From positions 62,001 to 126,000 of the forward strand of contig SUYC01000008.1 of NCBI GenBank assembly GCA_015060625.1: a stretch of 64,000 bases of DNA. Direction: 5' to 3'. The position numbers were made by a program, and so were the translations under genes. Below the pieces are notes generated by a model that was not told where the DNA came from, did not search any database, and saw nothing but the letters and a program-made list of their open reading frames with translations. This DNA is from Xylanibacter ruminicola. Its GTDB lineage: Bacteria; Bacteroidota; Bacteroidia; Bacteroidales; Bacteroidaceae. Position 1 is the stretch's first letter. Every line of letters starts with the position of its first letter. Below, piece after piece: positions 9,693 to 18,943 of this stretch.

Positions 9693-11668
9693 GCTGTTTT
9701 TTCTTGTTTGCATGGTATCCATACCCAGAAGGTAGATCCGTATCCTTTGCCTTCGGAGGTAACACCAATTTCTCCACCGCTGTTGTCGGCTATCGCCTTG
9801 CAGATACTCAGTCCCAGTCCTGTGCCCTGTACGAAATCGTTCAGTTTTACAAAACGGTCGAATACTTTTCCCTGATGTTCCTTGGGAATGCCGGCGCCGG
9901 TATCTTCGCAATAGATGTATATGCCTTCCTTGTCTTGCCGCATCTGTTGCTCGTAGCCGATTTTTATATGCCCTTGATGGGTATATTTGATAGCATTGGT
10001 AACAAAGTTGGTAATTATCTGTTGTGTACGTCCGCCATCAATACAGGTGATATAGGTGGGGTAGGGACTTTCAACCTTGAATTCAATCTGTGGGTTCTTG
10101 ATGCGCTGTGCCAGCGAAGTGGCCACGCTGTTAAAGCACTTGGCAAAATCGGTTTTCGTAGGTTTCACTATGATGTTGCCGCTCTCTAACGATGAGAGCG
10201 CCAGAATGTCGTTAACCAGGTGTTGCAGCAGTTCGCAGTTATTCGAGATTACTTGTATGATACCCTCTCGTTCTTCGGGGGTGCTCATGGTAGCCAGCAC
10301 ATCCGAGAAACCAACGATGGCATTCAGTGGGGTGCGTATCTCATGGCTCATGCTGGCCAGGAAGGTACTCTTTCGTATTCCTGACTGGTTGGCGCGTTCG
10401 GTTTCTTCCTTTAGCAGTTTCTGTTTGTTCATCAGGTCGGTTACGTTTCTCACCACGCCATAAGTGCCTGTTTGCTTACCGTTCTTGTCGTAATAGGGAA
10501 TACTGTCGATAAAGTTCCACTCCAAGTCGTTACTGTTATGGAAGAACGGACGCATGTGGGTCAGAGTTGATTTCGGTTCGTTAAAGAATTCATAGGGGTG
10601 ACGCAATCCTTCAGCAAACGGATCGTCGATAAAAAGGCTTATCAGTTCGTCAAATCCCATCTGCTTCTCTATCACACTCATCTCGCGGTAGAAGGTTACC
10701 TGACGTTTCTCGAATGATGTGCGGAAGAAATGCATGTCAACATTCTCCATCAGGTATTTCAGTTCAGTTTCGTACTGTTCTATGGCCTGACTGCTATGTT
10801 GCAGCGACACCTCATTCTCTTTGTCCTGCAGGTATAGTTCGCGCTCTTGACTAATGTCTCTGATATATAAAGTAAAGAATTCCAACTCATGTGTTTCGTT
10901 GTAGATGGGGTGTATTCTGATTTCAGTGTAGCAGTTCACGTTGCGTTCGAAGATTGACGTCTTGGTACAGAAGTATAGGTCATCTGACAGATTCTTTTGC
11001 ATAACGTTCTGGAATGTAGGTAACTCAAAGAGCGTGTAGCTATGATAGAATGCGTCGTCATCCGTTTTGAACTTCAGTATTTCACGCAGCTTCTGATTGG
11101 CTGTCAGCAGATGGCCGTCCTTGTCGTAGAAAGCCTGCCCCACGATGCTCTGTTCAAACAGTTTGCGATAGCGGTCGGTTAGTTCCCGTTCTTCCTTTTC
11201 GGTCAGTATCTGGTCGGTCTGGTCGTCCAGAATACAGTAAAAATTGATTGGCGTTTTCTTGTCATCATAGTCGTATTCCACAATACCTACATCGTGAATA
11301 TAGCGCCATTGTTCTTCATGCTTGTCCAAACTGCTATCCCATCTGAAGATACACTCCGATGATTCGGCACCTTTTACTAATCGGATAATAAACTCGCTAT
11401 AGAAATGACGGTCGTCGGGGTGTATGTATTCCAGGCTCTGTTCGAAAGTCATACCGTTGGCAGGCAGGAAATCGCCATATAGGTTATAGGCCAGGTGGTT
11501 TTGCAGTTTGAGTCGTACCACATAATTGTTGTCGTTTAGTGTGCGTTGCATGATGGTTGCCATATCCTTGGCTCTCCAGGTATTCTTTCGAATACTGTAG
11601 AGTGTAATGCGGTTCAGTGTCCCCCCTATGATCACCACCAAGGTAAATATAACTATCAGTATCAGCAT
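9689..11668 (-). CDS. Membrane-anchored sensor histidine kinase without periplasmic sensor (A-type)
   Basis: The 659-residue protein begins with a single membrane segment (MLILIVIFTLVVIIGG) and goes straight into cytoplasmic PAS-like domains, then a HisKA/HATPase core with SMSHEIRTPLNA, TNAIKYT, EDTGAGI and GTGLGLSI intact. From the membrane segment on it aligns with the 911-residue kinase at 4161-6896: both share a GDxLPxxGM element, an FYDKDGxL PAS element and a KLNDFVQGTGLGLSICKAIA end. It lacks the solute-binding domain. The stop overlaps the next gene's start, and its own start lies just 1 base past the preceding kinase's stop. It presumably senses through its PAS domains or a partner kinase. 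Confidence 0.88.
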   Translation of the reverse strand: MLILIVIFTLVVIIGGTLNRITLYSIRKNTWRAKDMATIMQRTLNDNNYVVRLKLQNHLAYNLYGDFLPANGMTFEQSLEYIHPDDRHFYSEFIIRLVKGAESSECIFRWDSSLDKHEEQWRYIHDVGIVEYDYDDKKTPINFYCILDDQTDQILTEKEERELTDRYRKLFEQSIVGQAFYDKDGHLLTANQKLREILKFKTDDDAFYHSYTLFELPTFQNVMQKNLSDDLYFCTKTSIFERNVNCYTEIRIHPIYNETHELEFFTLYIRDISQERELYLQDKENEVSLQHSSQAIEQYETELKYLMENVDMHFFRTSFEKRQVTFYREMSVIEKQMGFDELISLFIDDPFAEGLRHPYEFFNEPKSTLTHMRPFFHNSNDLEWNFIDSIPYYDKNGKQTGTYGVVRNVTDLMNKQKLLKEETERANQSGIRKSTFLASMSHEIRTPLNAIVGFSDVLATMSTPEEREGIIQVISNNCELLQHLVNDILALSSLESGNIIVKPTKTDFAKCFNSVATSLAQRIKNPQIEFKVESPYPTYITCIDGGRTQQIITNFVTNAIKYTHQGHIKIGYEQQMRQDKEGIYIYCEDTGAGIPKEHQGKVFDRFVKLNDFVQGTGLGLSICKAIADNSGGEIGVTSEGKGYGSTFWVWIPCKQEKTA

Positions 11669-11669
11669 A

Positions 11670-13706
11670 CTATATTACTATTTTTCTTTCAAAGTCAATC
11701 ATCTCGCAGGGCAGGGCGATAAAGAACGAACTGCCTTTGTTGGGTTCCGACAGCACGTCGATGGTTCCCCCCATCTGCTCTATTATCTCTTTCACGATGG
11801 GCAAGTCCAGACCAGTGCCATTGCGCTTGTTCTTGCCATCGCTCACAAAGCGGTCAAACATCTTGGTGGCATCCTCCAGATCCATACCGCCATCGGTACT
11901 GTCAACAATCACAATCAGCTCATCGTGCAGGTACTCGTATCTTGATTTGATGAGCCCCTCACTGGTACTCAATCCTATATAGTTACAAAGTTTTTCGATG
12001 GCGATGCCTAGGTTGTGTTTGTCAATTTTTACGCGAAGCGAATGGTATGAGTTGTTAATAATTGTTCTGACATTGCTGCTTGTATTACTCCAACCATGCT
12101 GGCACCAGCCGTCGAATAAGGTGGCAAAGTCGTGCACCTCGTAGTTGTATTCTATCATGTGAGCATCCAGACGCGAAATAAACAGAATATCGTTAATCAG
12201 GTTCAACAGCACATCTGTATTCTTTTTAATCTCGTTGGCAAATATCGGTTCATCTTCCAGACTGTGCTCTGTCTTGAACAAATCTGCAAAACCTATTACA
12301 GCGTGCAGGGGCACTCGCAGCTCATAGCTCATGTTCTGCAGGAAGGCGTTCTTCAACTGTTCCTCTTCCTGTGCTTTGGCTGTTTCTTCCTGCAGTTGCA
12401 TTTCGGTGTACGTCATCTCTGTGTTGTTTCGTAACAAACCAAAGTAGTGCGTAACCAGACCGTCGCTGTTGGTAATAGGCATCAGGTTAAAGCTCAAGTA
12501 AATATCGCGCCCCTTCTTGTCGGTCAGTTTGGTGTGTAGCGTTTCTGATATCTTACCTGAATTGCGCCTGTCCATGTGCAAAATCAGATGACGGGCTTTC
12601 GACTGGTCGTCGCTATGTATCAGTTCCACGGCATGCAGCTGTGGTATGCGTTTTCCTGTTTCGCTCAGGTCGCTCAGTATCTCCAGCTCATGGGTGTCGG
12701 GATAGTAGTTCACCAGTCTTGCCTCACTAATCTTCAACGAATAGTTGATGTCTCTGATGTATCGTTGTATTTCTTTGTTACGTTTTTCAATCAGTCGTAC
12801 AGCGTTTTTCTGTTTGTGGGTCGATTCTACCATCTCTGTAATGTCTCTGCCGGCAGCAATCACGCCATACAGTTGGTTCTCCTCGTTACGGATAGGACCT
12901 AACATCACCTCATAGTATATCTTACCTTGGCGTGTCACCTCTGGTACGCGCTCATCGGTAGCTTTTGTCTTGCTGATATCAGTAATCGATGATAGCTGTG
13001 TGTGTTCTAGAGTGTGCACATCCATGTCTCTGTAAGAAGGTATGTCGTTCATCTTCATTCGTCGTTTCAGCAGGGTCTGTGGGTCTTTCACGCCGAATGT
13101 TTCGCAGGCTTTGTCGTTCAGGTCGGCCAGATAGCCATCCGCATTATAGTAAATCATATCTACCAGCGACGAGTTAAACACCGTGTGGTATCTCAGCATC
13201 AATTTTCTGGTCTCTTCAGCACGTTGCCTTTCCAGGGTCACGTCGCGCTGAGTACCTAATATTTCGCAGGGAATGTCGTGGCGGTTCCTGTGCAGTACCG
13301 TGATGCTTATCTCGTAGCATTTCACCTGTCCGTCTTTGTTGGGTGCACTCTTCACGGTTAGCGTCTCCGACAGGGCTTCTCTTTTCTGTATGCTGCTAAT
13401 CGATTTCTGTATCTTTTTAAAGTCGTCACGGTCGTAAAGTTGAGAGAAATCGAAAGGCGTATAAAGAGTCTCGGTCAAATTCTGTTTCGATATGACCTTA
13501 TATATATTCTTCTTGGTGTGGTAGGTCCAAGCATCGGTTTTATTAGCGTCCATAATCTGTGTCAGTTGCATATTCAGTCGCTGCACTTTTCTGGTGATTT
13601 TGCGTTCACGATAGTAAATGATCCGATTATAGACAACCATACAGATAGCAGAAATCAGGAAAACCGCTATCAAGAAACTATATATATGATTGCTGAATAT
13701 AAGCAT
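11670..13706 (-). CDS. Degenerate membrane histidine kinase homologue (B-type pseudokinase)
   Basis: The protein has about 678 residues: a membrane segment near the N-terminus (SFLIAVFLISAICMVV), PAS-like domains, and a region aligned to HisKA/HATPase. Compared with its paralogue at 6915-9692 every catalytic motif is altered: the phosphoacceptor His is Tyr461 (NMSYELRVPL), the N-box Asn aligns with Tyr, the G1 Asp is Ser (DSTDGGM), and G2 reads GTGLDLPI. The reading frame is otherwise open and the fold-forming positions are kept, so it looks like a maintained pseudokinase rather than a decaying gene. It is first in the operon. The ATG at 13706 is chosen because the promoter at 13739-13769 would start transcription downstream of the in-frame GTG at 13736. 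Confidence 0.85.
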   Translation of the reverse strand: MLIFSNHIYSFLIAVFLISAICMVVYNRIIYYRERKITRKVQRLNMQLTQIMDANKTDAWTYHTKKNIYKVISKQNLTETLYTPFDFSQLYDRDDFKKIQKSISSIQKREALSETLTVKSAPNKDGQVKCYEISITVLHRNRHDIPCEILGTQRDVTLERQRAEETRKLMLRYHTVFNSSLVDMIYYNADGYLADLNDKACETFGVKDPQTLLKRRMKMNDIPSYRDMDVHTLEHTQLSSITDISKTKATDERVPEVTRQGKIYYEVMLGPIRNEENQLYGVIAAGRDITEMVESTHKQKNAVRLIEKRNKEIQRYIRDINYSLKISEARLVNYYPDTHELEILSDLSETGKRIPQLHAVELIHSDDQSKARHLILHMDRRNSGKISETLHTKLTDKKGRDIYLSFNLMPITNSDGLVTHYFGLLRNNTEMTYTEMQLQEETAKAQEEEQLKNAFLQNMSYELRVPLHAVIGFADLFKTEHSLEDEPIFANEIKKNTDVLLNLINDILFISRLDAHMIEYNYEVHDFATLFDGWCQHGWSNTSSNVRTIINNSYHSLRVKIDKHNLGIAIEKLCNYIGLSTSEGLIKSRYEYLHDELIVIVDSTDGGMDLEDATKMFDRFVSDGKNKRNGTGLDLPIVKEIIEQMGGTIDVLSEPNKGSSFFIALPCEMIDFERKIVI

Positions 13707-13738
13707 ATAATTGTCTGTAAGTATGGTAGTAAACACCG

Positions 13739-13769
13739 CAAAGGTAGCTGATTTTGTGTAAATAACAAA
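13739..13769 (-). promoter_or_regulatory. Promoter of the four-kinase operon
   Basis: On the minus strand TTTG (13769-13766) is followed after 19 bases by TACCTTTG (13746-13739). No other consensus promoter is visible between the four kinase genes, whose junctions are 18 bases or less. Confidence 0.7.
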
Positions 13770-13795
13770 ATTTTTGAATGAAAAAAACGCATTTA

Positions 13796-13827
13796 TTTGG
13801 AAGTTTCACGGAAAAACGTTACTTTTG
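13796..13827 (+). promoter_or_regulatory. Promoter of frr-rsgA
   Basis: TTTG at 13796-13799, a 20-base spacer and TACTTTTG at 13820-13827. This TAnnTTTG box lies about 30 bases before the frr ATG, and the promoter is divergent from the kinase promoter. Confidence 0.65.
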
Positions 13828-13857
13828 TCATCAGAAAATGACTAAAAGAAGAAAAAT

Positions 13858-14418
13858 ATGGTTGACGTAAAAGAAATTTTAAGCAAGAGCGAAGAGCGCA
13901 TGGAAATGGCGGCAATGTACCTCGAAGACGAGTTAAATCGTATTCGTGCCGGTCGTGCCAATGTGGCCATTCTCGATGGTGTTCGTGTAGAGGTCTATGG
14001 CAGTAAGGTACCCCTTAATCAGGTGGCCAATGTCAGTGTGCCCGATCCTCGTACCATTGCTATCAAGCCTTGGGACCGTAAGGAGATCCGTAACATCGAA
14101 AAGGCTATTATGGATAGCGATGTCGGTATCACTCCTGAGAATAATGGTGAGATTATCCGTCTGAATATCCCTCAGCCAACCGAGGAGCGTCGTCGTGATC
14201 TTACCAAGCAGTGCAACAAGATTGCTGAGAAGGCTAAAGTTGAGGTACGTAATGTGCGTGGCGATATCAAGGATAAACTGAAGAAAGCTATTAAGGACGG
14301 TTTGTCGGAGGACTTGGAGAAGGATGCCGAGGCTGAGCTCCAGAAGTTGCACGATAAGTTTATCAAGAAGATTGACGAGCTGATTACGGCCAAGAACAAG
14401 GAAATTATGACCGTATAA
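13858..14418 (+). CDS. frr: Ribosome recycling factor
   Basis: RRF works with EF-G to split post-termination ribosomes. The protein has 186 residues, the usual length, and shows the family features: ELNRIRAGRANVAILDGVRVEVYG near the N-terminus, VPDPRTIAIKPWD in the middle, and the helical end DEAxLQKLHDKFIKKIDEL. The ATG at 13858 follows a consensus promoter by about 30 bases. Its stop codon is directly followed by the rsgA ATG, so two ribosome-maturation and recycling functions are made from one transcript. Confidence 0.97.
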   Translation: MVDVKEILSKSEERMEMAAMYLEDELNRIRAGRANVAILDGVRVEVYGSKVPLNQVANVSVPDPRTIAIKPWDRKEIRNIEKAIMDSDVGITPENNGEIIRLNIPQPTEERRRDLTKQCNKIAEKAKVEVRNVRGDIKDKLKKAIKDGLSEDLEKDAEAELQKLHDKFIKKIDELITAKNKEIMTV

Positions 14419-15375
14419 ATGCACGGACTTGTTATTAAGAATACAGGCAGCTGGTACACCGTCTTAACAGACGATGGCCAGCTGATTGATTGTAAGATAA
14501 AGGGTAACTTTCGCTTGAAAGGTATCCGTAGTACCAACCCCGTGGCTGTGGGTGATAGGGTAGGGATTGTTCCCAACAACGAGGGAACGGCTTTTATTAC
14601 CGAGATTGAGGATCGCCGTAATTACATTATCCGTAAAAGTATCAACCTCTCCAAGCAGAGTCATATATTGGCGGCTAATGTCGATCAGGCCATCTTGGTG
14701 GTTACGGTAGTTAATCCGCAGACATCCACCACCTTTATCGATCGTTTCCTGGCTTCGGCCGAGGCTTATCGTGTGCCGGTTGTACTGGTGTTTAATAAAA
14801 CCGATTTGCTCGATGAAGACACGCGCCGCTATCAGGAGGCGATGGTACATCTGTATCAGACCATAGGTTATGAGTGTTATCAGATATCTGCCGAAACAGG
14901 TGCTGGCGTTGAGACGCTGCAGCCTTTGTTGAAGGATAAGATTACCCTGCTGAGTGGAAATAGTGGCGTAGGTAAATCTACACTTATTAACTGTTTGGTG
15001 CCTGGTGCCAGTCAGCGAACAGCCGAGATTAGCGATGCTCATAACACTGGCCAGCACACCACCACCTTCAGCGAGATGATACCACTCTCCACTATCCATT
15101 GTCCACTGTCAGATGTCCACTCGTGGTTGATCGATACACCGGGTATCAAGGGCTTTGGCACTTTCGATATAGAGCCTGAGGAGCTTACCAGTTATTTCAA
15201 GGAGATATTTCATTTTTCTCAGGATTGCAAATTCTCTAATTGTACCCATACCCACGAACCTGGATGTGCTGTGCTTAAGGCACTCGAGGAGCATTATATT
15301 GCCGAAAGTCGCTATCAGTCGTATCTTTCGATGCTCGAGGATAAGGACGAGGGTAAATATAGAGCTGCTTATTAA
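14419..15375 (+). CDS. rsgA: Small-ribosomal-subunit biogenesis GTPase RsgA
   Basis: RsgA is a circularly permuted GTPase that checks late 30S subunit assembly. The 318-residue protein has an N-terminal OB fold (about 1-65), the G4 motif NKTD before the P-loop GNSGVGKST as expected of the permutation, G3 DTPGIKGFG, and a zinc-binding end with the CxxxxC-H-H-C pattern ([14 protein letters not shown]). It starts immediately after the frr stop. One oddity is the stretch [15 protein letters not shown] between the TTTFSEM switch region and DTPG. It is encoded by a short degenerate DNA repeat (15084-15120), and family members usually have a shorter loop here. Confidence 0.95.
   Translation: MHGLVIKNTGSWYTVLTDDGQLIDCKIKGNFRLKGIRSTNPVAVGDRVGIVPNNEGTAFITEIEDRRNYIIRKSINLSKQSHILAANVDQAILVVTVVNPQTSTTFIDRFLASAEAYRVPVVLVFNKTDLLDEDTRRYQEAMVHLYQTIGYECYQISAETGAGVETLQPLLKDKITLLSGNSGVGKSTLINCLVPGASQRTAEISDAHNTGQHTTTFSEMIPLSTIHCPLSDVHSWLIDTPGIKGFGTFDIEPEELTSYFKEIFHFSQDCKFSNCTHTHEPGCAVLKALEEHYIAESRYQSYLSMLEDKDEGKYRAAY
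15084..15120 (+). repeat. Degenerate short-period repeat inside rsgA
   Basis: Three imperfect copies of a TCCACTNTCCAxTGTCCAC-like unit lie in frame within the GTPase domain. The same unit occurs at 22461-22486 in the alpha-glucuronidase gene, and related short-period repeats lie in two other genes and two intergenic sites. Confidence 0.6.
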
Positions 15376-15385
15376 ACAAACATAA

Positions 15386-17836
15386 ATGAAAAGACTTATT
15401 ACAACACAAATGCTGGTGGCCGTTGGTATGATGGCTTCAGCTCAAGTTAAAACGCCTGTTACCGAGTTTAATCTCGCAGGGCCTTATGCTGTTACTGCTC
15501 CATTTGCCATCGATACGGTAGATGTGCAGGGCAAGACGTTCAATCCCATCTCACAGTTGGGCTCCATAGCTTTAACCTCTCAGCCTACGGGAAAATTCTC
15601 GGGACATATACTCCCATCGCTGCCCGATAGCAAGAGTGTAGGGCTGCTGAGCTTCTATGTTAATAACACGAGTTTTGTCAAAGGTAAGATCGAGGTAAAA
15701 GGCCCGAAGCACTCAAAACTGTTTATTGATGGTGTTGAGGCTGGTGGCGAGTTGAAACTGGCTCCTGAGCATCACACCTTCACGATTCAGTACCTGGCAG
15801 AGCCAAAGGATACCGATTCAATCCAGGTGGTTTTCGATACACCAACACCCATCACCTATCAGCTAACAGCCAATCACCCCTACATGGTGCACGATCTGAC
15901 CGATGGTAAGCGTGTACGTGGCATTTCGCTCTCGGCCGATGGACAGTATGCAATCGTAACCTATCAAACCACAGCTCGTGGTGGAAACTCGCGTTGGTCT
16001 TATGAGTTGCGCGAGGTTAAGTCGCAGCGCCTCATTGCTGAATCACAGCGTATGGGTAGCTGGATGCCTCAGTCGGTGGCATGTTTGGTAGAGGAAAAAG
16101 AGGGCAACAAGCGTGTGCTCTATATAGTTGATCCGAAGACGGGGCAGCTCACTGTTTTTGCTAATGATATTCCTGAAGGTAGCTATACCGTAGCACCTAA
16201 AGAGGACTATCTGATTATGAGTATGGAAGAAGAGGGTCCTCAGGAAGATAAAGAGATTTTCGAGGTTCTCGAAATGGATGACCGTCAGCCAGGCTGGCGC
16301 AAACGTAGCTATCTGGCCAAGTACGATGTCAAAACGGGAATGACCCAGCGCATCACCTTTGGCAACAAGGGCGAGTATTTGTCTGATATCTCACAAGATG
16401 GTAGTAAACTGTTGATTATCAGCAATCGCTCTCGTTTAACAAAGCGCCCCACAACTGTTTCTGATGTATTCTTGATGGATGCCCAGACACTGAAGGTTGA
16501 TACGCTACTTTCTGGTGCAGAATTCTTGGGTGCAGGCTCGTTCTCTCCTGATGGTAAGCAGATCCTGTTTACCGGCAATCCAGAGGCTTTCAACCGCATC
16601 GGTTGTCAGCTGCCAGCCAGTGTCACACCCAGTATGACCGAGAACGAACTGTTCCTCTTTGATATTACTACAAAGAAGGTAACGCCGCTTACCAAGGACT
16701 TCGATCCCAGCATAGAGAGTGTCGATTGGTCATGGGCCGACGGCCAGATTTATTTCTCGGCTGAGGATCGTGATTATGTCAATATGTTTGTACTCAATCC
16801 TAAGACGGGAAAGATTATCAAGCTGCCTATCCAGGGCGACTATGCTTACCGTTTTGATATGGCTGCCCATGCTCCAGTTCTGGCTTACTTGTCGTATAAG
16901 ACCATGGAGCCTGCATCGGCCTATGTGGCTACTGTTAACTCAAAGAAAGCAACGCTCAATGGCCAATGGTTAATATTCAATGGCAAGGAGGCTCTTGGCG
17001 ATGCTGAGGTAGGCACCTGTCAGGATTGGAACTTTACCAATAGCAAAGGCGATACCGTTTATGGTCGTTTATATCTGCCTAAGGATTTCGATGCCACCAA
17101 GAAGTATCCTATGATAGTATATTACTATGGCGGTTGTTCGCCAGTGTCACGTTATTTCGAGTCACCTTATGCACCACAGTATTGGAATTCGCTGGGCTAC
17201 GTAGCATATATCATTGAGCCCAGTGGTGCTACAGGTTTTGGTCAGGAGTGGGCATCACGTCATGTCAATACCGCTGGTCGCGGTCCTGCTGAGGATATCA
17301 TCGAGGGTACTAAGAAAATCTGCGAGGCTCATCCATTTATTAATAAGGATAAGATTGGTTGTATGGGCGCCTCGTATGGCGGTTTCATGACCCAGTATCT
17401 GCAGACTCAGACCGACATCTTTGCTGCCGCCATCTCGCATGCCGGTATTGCCAACCACACCAGCTATTGGGGTGAGGGCTATTGGGGCTATAATTACAGT
17501 GAGGTGTCGATGGCCAACAGCTACCCTTGGAGCCATCGTCAGTTGTATGTCGATCAGAGTCCGCTGTTCAATGCCGATAAGATCCACACTCCCCTGCTGT
17601 TGCTCCATGGCAATGCCGATACCAACGTGCCATTGATTGAGAGCTTGCAGATGTTCACTGCCCTGAAACTCTTAGGCCGCGAGGTTTCGCTGGTTGAGGT
17701 TGAGGGTGAGAATCACCATATTCTCGACTATTCTAAGAAAGAGAAGTGGCTGGCCACCCAGATGGCATGGTTCCAGAAGTGGCTGAAGGACGATCCCACC
17801 TGGTGGGATACTCTCTATCCTAAGAAACATCTTTAA
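15386..17836 (+). CDS. Secreted S9-family prolyl oligopeptidase / dipeptidyl peptidase-like
   Basis: The 816-residue protein has a signal peptide (MKRLITTQMLVAVGMMASAQ), a long beta-propeller-like middle region with WD/PD40-style strands (SxDGQYAIVTYQ, SPDGKQILFTG), and a C-terminal alpha/beta-hydrolase domain. The nucleophile is in GASYGG (Ser about 662), with Asp about 745 in GNADTNVP and His about 776 in GENHHILD, the full S9 triad. It probably cleaves dipeptides or proline-containing peptides in the periplasm, supplying the peptide diet usual for this group. The ATG is 10 bases after the rsgA stop, and a terminator follows directly. Exact specificity (DPP IV, DPP5 or other) cannot be told from motifs. 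Confidence 0.88.
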   Translation: MKRLITTQMLVAVGMMASAQVKTPVTEFNLAGPYAVTAPFAIDTVDVQGKTFNPISQLGSIALTSQPTGKFSGHILPSLPDSKSVGLLSFYVNNTSFVKGKIEVKGPKHSKLFIDGVEAGGELKLAPEHHTFTIQYLAEPKDTDSIQVVFDTPTPITYQLTANHPYMVHDLTDGKRVRGISLSADGQYAIVTYQTTARGGNSRWSYELREVKSQRLIAESQRMGSWMPQSVACLVEEKEGNKRVLYIVDPKTGQLTVFANDIPEGSYTVAPKEDYLIMSMEEEGPQEDKEIFEVLEMDDRQPGWRKRSYLAKYDVKTGMTQRITFGNKGEYLSDISQDGSKLLIISNRSRLTKRPTTVSDVFLMDAQTLKVDTLLSGAEFLGAGSFSPDGKQILFTGNPEAFNRIGCQLPASVTPSMTENELFLFDITTKKVTPLTKDFDPSIESVDWSWADGQIYFSAEDRDYVNMFVLNPKTGKIIKLPIQGDYAYRFDMAAHAPVLAYLSYKTMEPASAYVATVNSKKATLNGQWLIFNGKEALGDAEVGTCQDWNFTNSKGDTVYGRLYLPKDFDATKKYPMIVYYYGGCSPVSRYFESPYAPQYWNSLGYVAYIIEPSGATGFGQEWASRHVNTAGRGPAEDIIEGTKKICEAHPFINKDKIGCMGASYGGFMTQYLQTQTDIFAAAISHAGIANHTSYWGEGYWGYNYSEVSMANSYPWSHRQLYVDQSPLFNADKIHTPLLLLHGNADTNVPLIESLQMFTALKLLGREVSLVEVEGENHHILDYSKKEKWLATQMAWFQKWLKDDPTWWDTLYPKKHL

Positions 17837-17841
17837 TAAAC

Positions 17842-17873
17842 AAAAATCCCTCGCTTACTGGCGAGGGATTTTT
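17842..17873. terminator. Bidirectional hairpin terminator
   Basis: A 13-base perfect stem (17842-17854 with 17861-17873), loop TTACTG, flanked by A and T runs. The hairpin encodes the last residues and stop of the convergent minus-strand gene. Its CCCTCGC/GCGAGGG core is shared with two other terminators in the window. Confidence 0.85.
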
Positions 17874-18934
17874 ATTTGTTTATGTACAATGCGCTCGCGG
17901 CGCCAAGTATAGGTGCAATGCAATGTGCCATCGCACCCCTCAATGATGGCGGGATAAGAATACTCACCCGTGGATGCAGGAGCATCCTCAAGGGTGATAA
18001 GGTGTTGCCAATGGATAGCATCGTTGCTGATGGCTAAGCAAAGTGGTGTGCGAGCCCCAAATTCCTGATAAGCCGGTGTAGCTACTGGATTATAGATAAG
18101 TACATGACGACCATCACGTAGTGTCAAGGCATCGGTACCTGCATTGTTGTTGGGAATATCTGTCAGCACCACATCTGTCCATGAGGCTCCATTATCACTA
18201 CTGTAACTGGTGGCGATACGGGCGTTATGAGTACGCATCAGTACTTGCAAACGTCCGTCTGGTAGCTTCAGGAAAGAAGGTTGGATACAGTCGATGGGAT
18301 GCTGCTGATTATCATCGGTTTTTACTGCCATCGTAGATGTAACAGGTCCGACATACGTCCATTGGTTGGTTTTCAAATCGAGTATCTCTACATGAAAACG
18401 CCAACCGCCGACCTCTGTAGAAGAACCACAAAGGAGTTTGCCGTCCAACAAAATAGGTTTGTTCTTGATAGGACCTAAGAAGTTCTTAGGCAATGCTTCG
18501 CGCGCCGACCATGTATTTCCACCATCGGAAGATTTTACTAAATAACCCTCCCATGTTTGTATAGTCTTAGCTATCTTATAAAAAAGCCATAACTCGCCAT
18601 CTGGCATCTCAAAAAGTACTGGGTTCCAACAGGCAGTAGGATCATCATTGATGGTGCCATCATCGGCCAAGACGGGGGCTTCCCACTTGTCGGTTCCCTG
18701 TTTCTTGATACTTACCCAGATGCCCACATCGTTATGTCCCTCATGGGTACCCCCGAAATAGGCGCATACCAGATCACCAGCTTTTGTCTCAACAATAGTA
18801 GAAGCGTGACAAGAGGGGAATGAGGCCTGTTCATACAGGAATTCGCTCTTTATCACTACAGCACTATCAGTCTGAGCATGCAAGGTAAGCATAAAAGCAA
18901 AGCATGCTCCAATCATTAGTAGCAGTCGTTTCAT
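17855..18934 (-). CDS. Secreted BNR-repeat (sialidase-like fold) glycoside hydrolase
   Basis: The 359-residue protein has a signal peptide (cut near LHAQ) and a six-bladed propeller with Asp-box signatures SSDGGNTWS and SSDNGASWT. It ends YTWRRERIVHKQIK, typical of the predicted neuraminidases of the COG4692 kind. The FRIP motif expected near the N-terminus of true GH33 sialidases is absent; the matching position reads FPSCHAS. The sugar it acts on is therefore uncertain, and the name sialidase should be read as fold only. It lies 9 bases downstream of mnmA and is probably co-transcribed with it, which is an odd pairing of tRNA modification with glycan breakdown. Its C-terminal codons overlap the shared terminator. 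Confidence 0.78.
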   Translation of the reverse strand: MKRLLLMIGACFAFMLTLHAQTDSAVVIKSEFLYEQASFPSCHASTIVETKAGDLVCAYFGGTHEGHNDVGIWVSIKKQGTDKWEAPVLADDGTINDDPTACWNPVLFEMPDGELWLFYKIAKTIQTWEGYLVKSSDGGNTWSAREALPKNFLGPIKNKPILLDGKLLCGSSTEVGGWRFHVEILDLKTNQWTYVGPVTSTMAVKTDDNQQHPIDCIQPSFLKLPDGRLQVLMRTHNARIATSYSSDNGASWTDVVLTDIPNNNAGTDALTLRDGRHVLIYNPVATPAYQEFGARTPLCLAISNDAIHWQHLITLEDAPASTGEYSYPAIIEGCDGTLHCTYTWRRERIVHKQIKIPRQ

Positions 18935-18943
18935 ATCGTATAA

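Noticed and set aside
6915..9911. Longer start for the second sensor kinase (998 codons)
   Set aside because: The extra N-terminal residues are basic, overlap the preceding kinase gene in another frame and would bury the signal peptide; the ATGA overlap at 9692 is far more likely.
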